DNA of 9,070 nt from Phycisphaeraceae bacterium (lineage in GTDB: Bacteria > Planctomycetota > Phycisphaerae > Phycisphaerales > Phycisphaeraceae), in assembly GCA_029260695.1 (NCBI GenBank), contig JAJDCT010000167.1:1-9070 (forward strand), in the 5' to 3' direction. Numbering within the stretch: position 1 is the first letter of the stretch; each line of letters begins with the position of its first letter. Under the pieces are notes generated by a model, which saw only the letters and a program-made list of their open reading frames with translations, had not been told where the DNA came from and did not search any database. Below, one piece after another: positions 5,996 through 9,070 of this stretch. A program made the position numbers and the translations under genes.

Positions 5996-7096
5996 TCAGT
6001 TATCAGGCTGCACCATTGGGAGGGTCTTCATCAGATCGCCCATCGTTTGGCCGGTCTGAGTCATGATCCGTTTGTCCGCTTCGCTTACTCGTAATTGTTC
6101 GACATGCCCATCTGCGAACCCGAGATTGATAAGTCCCGCCGGGTTTCCCGTAGGTGCTTGGAAACTCACGATCCGCTGGCTGTCGAAATCGGAGTCCGGC
6201 TGAGGGATGACGTAGACATTCGTCGCGTCGGCAGGATCGGCCTGCGTCAAAGCTTCGGGTGCGGTGGTCTGGTTAATGACGGCGGCTCGGGTGCCTTCCT
6301 GACCGGTGGGGGGGAGGACGGTCGCCGGGCCGTTACCAATATGCGCCAGGCCGAAGATTGCCAGACCGATCACGGCGGCACCCATAGTCGTAGCGCCTGC
6401 TTTTAGTAGCAGCCCGCCGTTGCTGACACCGCCGATCCCCAGGGCCGACGGATCACCGCAGACCATCGCCATCTTCCCCAATTCTGCACTGATCTGTGGC
6501 GGTGCCGCCAAAGCGGTCTGTGACTCAAGCATGCTTGTCAGAGACACAACTGCGACGATCAGGCCTGTGCTATCCATGTGTTGGCGCAGCTCGTGGAGGC
6601 CTTGCTTGATCCTCCGGGACACGGTCGCAGGCGAACACTTGGTCTCCTGGGCGATCTGTCGCTGGGTCTTGCCCGCCAGGAAGTGTTCGACCAGGAGTGA
6701 CCGCGTCGGTTCTTTGAGTTGGGCCAGGGCTTCGTCGATTTTCGGTGACAGCACGCTCCAGGCCGGGGGGTTGGCCCTGCCGTGGTAGTACTGGTTTGAG
6801 TACTCACGTTCACGTCTAATCCGGGCGGTGTCGCTGCGGAGCACGTCCAATGAACGGCGCGTGGCGGTGCGGTGCAGCCACGCCCCGACCGACCGGTTGA
6901 CGGTGCCCGGGGAGTTCATGAGTCGGTAGAAGGTGTCCTGTGATGCGTCCTCGGCAAGCGCTCTGTTGTGAAGCACACGCAGACAGGTGTAGTACACCAG
7001 GGCCGTGTATCGCCGGACGATCTCTCCGAAGGCATCCGGGTCGCCGGCGGTGGCGTAGCGTTTCAGCAGGTCGAGATCGGCTTCGGACTTGAGCAT
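5996..7096 (-). CDS. ECF sigma factor with membrane helix and pseudopilin-like C-terminal module
   Basis: 366 residues, far longer than a plain ECF sigma factor (about 180-200). Sigma region 2 spans about 22-89 (DAFGEIVRRYTALVYY ... EDASQDTFYRLM), and region 4 about 118-172, with the helix-turn-helix in QRQIAQETKCSPATVSRRIK. A hydrophobic stretch ending in ALAAPP follows (about 178-198), then a clearer membrane helix (about 237-253, GAAVIGLAIFGLAHI) and a Pro/Thr-rich linker. The last ~75 residues contain NVYVIP (293-298), IVSFQAP and INLGFADGHVEQL (323-335), the hallmark end of planctomycete pseudopilin-like proteins. Extended, membrane-bound ECF factors are known in planctomycetes; the pseudopilin-like end is the unusual part. 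The ATG at 7096 is chosen because it overlaps a stop codon (TGATG); a GTG at 7099 with GAGG (7107-7110) upstream is an alternative. The promoters it recognises are unknown. Confidence 0.9.
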   Translation of the reverse strand: MLKSEADLDLLKRYATAGDPDAFGEIVRRYTALVYYTCLRVLHNRALAEDASQDTFYRLMNSPGTVNRSVGAWLHRTATRRSLDVLRSDTARIRREREYSNQYYHGRANPPAWSVLSPKIDEALAQLKEPTRSLLVEHFLAGKTQRQIAQETKCSPATVSRRIKQGLHELRQHMDSTGLIVAVVSLTSMLESQTALAAPPQISAELGKMAMVCGDPSALGIGGVSNGGLLLKAGATTMGAAVIGLAIFGLAHIGNGPATVLPPTGQEGTRAAVINQTTAPEALTQADPADATNVYVIPQPDSDFDSQRIVSFQAPTGNPAGLINLGFADGHVEQLRVSEADKRIMTQTGQTMGDLMKTLPMVQPDN

Positions 7097-7185
7097 CACT
7101 TACGGGCCTCAAGAGCGGCATTACGGATCGCGGACACGATGGCCCTTCTGTCATTCAGGACGTAGCCGACCGGGCTGCGCTTCAC
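7096..7185 (-). CDS. Possible 29-residue peptide between ATPase and sigma factor genes
   Basis: The only space in the ATPase-sigma gap is filled by a small open frame from GTG (7185-7183) to TGA (7098-7096). It encodes 29 residues, starting VKRSPVGYVL and ending AALEARK. It is basic and has no membrane segment. The GTG lies one base after the ATPase stop, with GGGG about six bases before it, and the TGA overlaps the sigma factor ATG (TGATG). Third codon positions are about three-quarters G or C, like real genes nearby. No family recognised. It may be a true small protein or only a translational bridge that couples sigma factor synthesis to the ATPase. Confidence 0.4.
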   Translation of the reverse strand: MKRSPVGYVLNDRRAIVSAIRNAALEARK

Positions 7186-7186
7186 A

Positions 7187-8308
7187 TCATGCCCCGTGGT
7201 CGGGCTTATCGAACGCCGGGCCCAGCACCCGTCGGGCCTCGGCCTCGTCCGTCACGCCCCCGTCGATCAGGCCCCGGGCCACCCCCGCGAGTGTCTGATA
7301 TCCGGCCTGCCCGTGGATCGCCTGAGACAGCGCCTGGCTGTCGTCCCGCCGGTTGATCGCGTCGCGTGTCGAGGTATCGATGTACGCAAACTCACACAGC
7401 GGGGCGCGTCCGGCGTAGGGGGACACGCCGACTGTTGCCGTGTCAACGTCCGCCAGGCGTCGCACCAGCCGCATCGCGCCGACGCCGAACAGGGCGCTGG
7501 CGACCTGGTAGGGCTCGATCCCCATCTCGATCAACCTCACGACCGCCCCGGCTGGGGATGACGCATGCAGCGTAGAGATCAGCCGGTGCCCGGACAGGGC
7601 GGCTTGCACCGCGATGGATGCCGTATGCGCGTCACGGATCTCGCCCAACGCCAGCACCTGCGGGTCTTGGCGTAGGATGCTGCGCAGCACTTTGTCGTAG
7701 GTCAATTCACCGAACGGCGACACTTCAATTTGCGTCACGCCCGGCAGGTCACGCTCAACCGGGTCCTCCAGCGCGATCACACTCAACCCAGGCGAGGTCT
7801 GCACGATGTGCTGTAACAGGGCATAAATTGTTGTTGTTTTGCCTGACCCCGCGGGGCCACAAAGCAGGAGCATACCGCTGTCGGATGCCGCGAAATCGGC
7901 TAATCCCTGCATCGCTCTTGCCGGCAAACCAAGACGATTTAGCGATCTGGGTTGAATCAACTCCGCCGGCAGACGCACCACCGCCCGCAGCGAGTGTGTG
8001 GTCGGCATGACCGCAAGGCGCAGGTCAAGAGGCGTGTCGGCCTCCGGCAGCCTGACCGTCAACCGACCCTCCTGGGGGATGTCCTGGCGGTAGGTCAGCA
8101 TCTGGGCGGCGACCATCAGGCGGTTGACGTAGCTGCGCCCGGTAGCCAGGTCCAGTTCAGCGACTATCTCGAGCAGCCCGTCGATGCGGAACCTGACTTC
8201 GTGTCCCGTTTGCGTCGGCTCAAGATGGACATCTGACGCCCGTCTGCTCACCGCCAGGGCCAGCAGGTCATCGACCGCCTGTCTTGCGTCGATCGTCGTT
8301 TTTGACAT
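7187..8308 (-). CDS. GspE/PilB/PilT-family secretion ATPase, short form
   Basis: 373 residues. This cytoplasmic hexameric ATPase should drive pseudopilus or pilus assembly. Seen in order: RRASDVHLEP (22-31, the family's 'ASDIHIEP' element); RFRIDG (39-44); Walker A GPAGSGKT (151-158); Asp box EDPVE (181-185); Walker B region VLALGEIRD (218-226); His box SGHRLISTLHAS (239-250). It has neither the N-terminal GspE domain (classic GspE/PilB is about 500-570 residues) nor the four-cysteine zinc loop near the C-terminus. An in-frame TAG six codons before the ATG shows that the protein cannot extend upstream. Its size is PilT-like, but sequence around the boxes is closer to GspE. It is the first gene of the operon. 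Confidence 0.93.
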   Translation of the reverse strand: MSKTTIDARQAVDDLLALAVSRRASDVHLEPTQTGHEVRFRIDGLLEIVAELDLATGRSYVNRLMVAAQMLTYRQDIPQEGRLTVRLPEADTPLDLRLAVMPTTHSLRAVVRLPAELIQPRSLNRLGLPARAMQGLADFAASDSGMLLLCGPAGSGKTTTIYALLQHIVQTSPGLSVIALEDPVERDLPGVTQIEVSPFGELTYDKVLRSILRQDPQVLALGEIRDAHTASIAVQAALSGHRLISTLHASSPAGAVVRLIEMGIEPYQVASALFGVGAMRLVRRLADVDTATVGVSPYAGRAPLCEFAYIDTSTRDAINRRDDSQALSQAIHGQAGYQTLAGVARGLIDGGVTDEAEARRVLGPAFDKPDHGA

Positions 8309-8312
8309 GGGA

Positions 8313-8329
8313 CCACCGATATTCTATCA
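8313..8329 (-). promoter_or_regulatory. Extended -10 promoter candidate with very short leader, start of the secretion operon
   Basis: On the minus strand TGATAGAAT (8329-8321) is an extended -10 element (TGn plus TAGAAT, 5/6 match). No good -35 box lies 16-18 bases upstream. Transcription would begin near 8314, only about six bases before the ATG at 8308, so the message would be nearly leaderless. GGTGG (8317-8313) lies four bases before the ATG and would be only partly transcribed. A promoter further upstream remains possible. Confidence 0.4.
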
Positions 8330-8421
8330 GCCAAGGTGAAGACATCACGCCCTCCACCATGAAAGACGGCGACGAATCGGCATGGTTTCACTTCTTGGCC
8401 ACGGGGCGGGTCGCAGCGAGT

Positions 8422-8451
8422 AAAAAAGCACGCCGTTTTAAGCCGGCGGTG
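8422..8451 (-). terminator. Rho-independent terminator (minus strand) upstream of the operon
   Basis: On the minus strand CACCGCCG (8451-8444) pairs with CGGCGTG (8435-8429), with one bulged base, around an eight-base loop, and six Ts follow (8427-8422). It would stop leftward transcription about 115 bases before the ATPase gene. It may insulate the operon from antisense transcripts leaving the rRNA promoter region, or act as an attenuator if the operon promoter is further upstream. Confidence 0.55.
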
Positions 8452-8514
8452 TCATTTCCGCAGGCCACGGACGCTACTTGCCCGAAGCTGGGGATGGGGC
8501 AGGGTTTACCCGGC

Positions 8515-8542
8515 TTGACAGGCTCTGGGGTATAGGTACAAT
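8515..8542 (+). promoter_or_regulatory. rRNA promoter P1
   Basis: TTGACA (8515-8520, perfect -35 box), a 16-base spacer, and TACAAT (8537-8542, 5/6 match to TATAAT). It points toward the 23S rRNA gene, and transcription would start near 8549, about 420 bases before the mature 23S end. This is one of the best sigma70-type promoter matches in the window and fits a highly expressed rRNA gene. Confidence 0.75.
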
Positions 8543-8625
8543 TCTCCTCCTTGGCAGATTCAGTCCAGGCAACCGCCCATTGGGCCCTGAATTGACGCCA
8601 CGGACCGTCCACCCCACCTTGAAAA

Positions 8626-8644
8626 CCGGCCAGAAAATGGCCGG
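8626..8644 (+). repeat. Perfect hairpin touching the P2 -35 box
   Basis: CCGGCCA (8626-8632) and TGGCCGG (8638-8644) form a perfect seven-base stem around GAAAA. It ends two bases before the second TTGACA. In a P1 transcript it would form a stable hairpin; in DNA it sits where an activator or repressor could affect P2. No T-run follows, so it is not a standard terminator. Confidence 0.5.
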
Positions 8645-8645
8645 C

Positions 8646-8673
8646 TTGACAGGCACGGCGGGGTCGGTAGAGT
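8646..8673 (+). promoter_or_regulatory. rRNA promoter P2
   Basis: TTGACA (8646-8651, perfect -35), a 16-base spacer and TAGAGT (8668-8673, 4/6 match to TATAAT). The 14 bases around the -35 box (CCGGCTTGACAGGC, 8641-8654) are identical to those of P1 (8510-8523), 131 bases upstream. Tandem promoters are usual for rRNA genes. The -10 match is weaker than at P1. Confidence 0.62.
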
Positions 8674-8767
8674 ACTCCGCTCGCTGCCAGTGACGGCGTC
8701 CCTGAATGGGGCCTCGTCACCCGCAGCAAGCGGGGGGATCGGAAAGGCTTAGGCCGGCCCGGCCCCG

Positions 8768-8780
8768 TGTTCTTTTACAA
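8768..8780 (+). promoter_or_regulatory. boxA antitermination site in the 23S leader
   Basis: TGTTCTTTTACAA matches the E. coli rrn boxA TGCTCTTTAACAA at 11 of 13 positions. In rRNA operons the NusB/S10 (NusE) complex binds boxA in the RNA so that polymerase resists Rho-dependent termination. Its place between the two promoters and the 23S start is as expected. A short hairpin, CCGC-agcaa-GCGG, lies about 30 bases upstream and could play the boxB part. Confidence 0.68.
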
Positions 8781-8864
8781 GTGAAAAGGTCTTGGTGTTG
8801 CACGCGAATTGTTTAGTAGTGTAATACCGAGTTAAAGTTCTAGCGCAAATGAGGTGCTTGCTCA

Positions 8865-8923
8865 CCACGATGACTTCCTTTTAATGGTCATCGTGGGTGG
8901 GTCGCTGTGAAATCGTCACAGCG
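8865..8923 (+). other. Two perfect hairpins in the pre-23S leader
   Basis: CCACGATGAC (8865-8874) pairs with GTCATCGTGG (8887-8896), a perfect ten-base stem with a 12-base loop. CGCTGTGA (8903-8910) pairs with TCACAGCG (8916-8923), eight bases around AATCG. Both lie just before the mature 23S start, where leader RNA folds and is cut by RNases. A short weaker hairpin with one G-U pair follows at 8941-8956. The stems are seen directly; a processing role is inferred. Confidence 0.55.
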
Positions 8924-8970
8924 GATTGGCTCGGCTTGGTCCGGCGTTTACGTCGGTCGCAGGTCGGGGT

Positions 8971-9070
8971 GATTAAGCTATTAAGAGTGTGTGGCGGATG
9001 ACTTGGCGTCAAGAGGCGATGAAAGACGTTGGAGCCTGCGATAAGCCCAGGGGAGTTGGCAACCAAGCGT
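8971..9070 (+). rRNA. rrl: 23S ribosomal RNA, 5' end (partial)
   Basis: From 8971 the sequence follows the conserved 5' end of bacterial 23S rRNA. GATTAAGCTATTAAG aligns with E. coli GGTTAAGCGACTAAG, followed by GGCGGATG, CTTGGCGTCAAGAGGCGATG, AAAGACG and CCTGCGATAAGC. The gene runs off the right edge. No 16S rRNA or tRNA is found upstream; instead a divergent protein gene starts at 8308 and dedicated promoters lie between. The mature 5' end may differ from 8971 by a few bases. Confidence 0.95.

Noticed and set aside
8359..8535. Plus-strand frame from an ATG at 8359 before the rRNA promoters
   Set aside because: No ribosome site near the ATG, no recognisable protein features, and it runs across the minus-strand terminator and promoter P1.
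8388..8729. Minus-strand frame of 113 codons in the rRNA leader region
   Set aside because: It covers the tandem promoters and hairpins, resembles no protein family, and lies where non-coding control sequences explain the DNA better.
8798..8825. Third promoter, TTGCAC-N16-TGTAAT
   Set aside because: The -10 match is good, but the -35 matches only three of six bases, and the position after boxA would leave antitermination unused.
1..9070. CRISPR array, defence system or prophage
   Set aside because: No regularly spaced repeats, nuclease or phage genes are visible; the mobile DNA is limited to the IS end at the left edge.

Overview
The window looks like chromosomal DNA from a planctomycete, most likely of the Phycisphaerae type; this is inferred from content, not proven. 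Four things point that way: a 23S rRNA gene standing alone without a 16S gene before it, an ECF sigma factor with a long membrane-spanning C-terminal extension, a zinc-ribbon/membrane protein of the kind common in planctomycetes, and C-terminal '(F)ADGHVE' modules typical of the very numerous planctomycete pseudopilin-like proteins. The DNA is GC-rich with GC-rich third codon positions.

Layout from left to right. Positions 1-141 hold one end of an IS3-like insertion sequence: the first 22 codons of its orfA on the minus strand, running off the window, and its terminal repeat. The IS stops 2 bp before a strong plus-strand terminator (144-187). Positions 260-1951 (minus) encode a 563-residue protein with two zinc ribbons, one membrane helix and a pseudopilin-like C-terminal module; it has its own promoter-like sequence near 2116-2145. 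Positions 2242-8308 (minus) form a tight operon, read right to left: a short GspE/PilT-type ATPase, a possible 29-residue peptide, an ECF sigma factor with a membrane helix and a C-terminal pseudopilin-like module, two different GspF-like platform proteins, and three pseudopilins (I-like, H/J-like, K-like). The last three genes and the gene before them are linked by TGATG or ATGA overlaps. The operon appears to start at an extended -10 promoter almost on top of the ATPase start codon. Positions 8309-8970 are a non-coding divergent region. It carries a minus-strand terminator, two near-identical plus-strand promoters (TTGACA-N16-TACAAT and TTGACA-N16-TAGAGT), a good boxA antitermination site and several hairpins. 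It leads into the 5' end of a 23S rRNA gene (about 8971 to the window end).

How it works together: the ATPase, two platform proteins and three minor pseudopilins are the motor and tip parts of a type II secretion or type IV pilus-like fibre machine. The secretin, prepilin peptidase, major pseudopilin and the C/L/M assembly proteins are not in this window, so they must be elsewhere or not used. The most striking feature is the sigma factor inside this operon. Its C-terminus, and that of the neighbouring zinc-ribbon protein, resemble the C-terminal region of pseudopilins. This suggests, without proof, that gene expression is tied to the state or substrate of the fibre machine.
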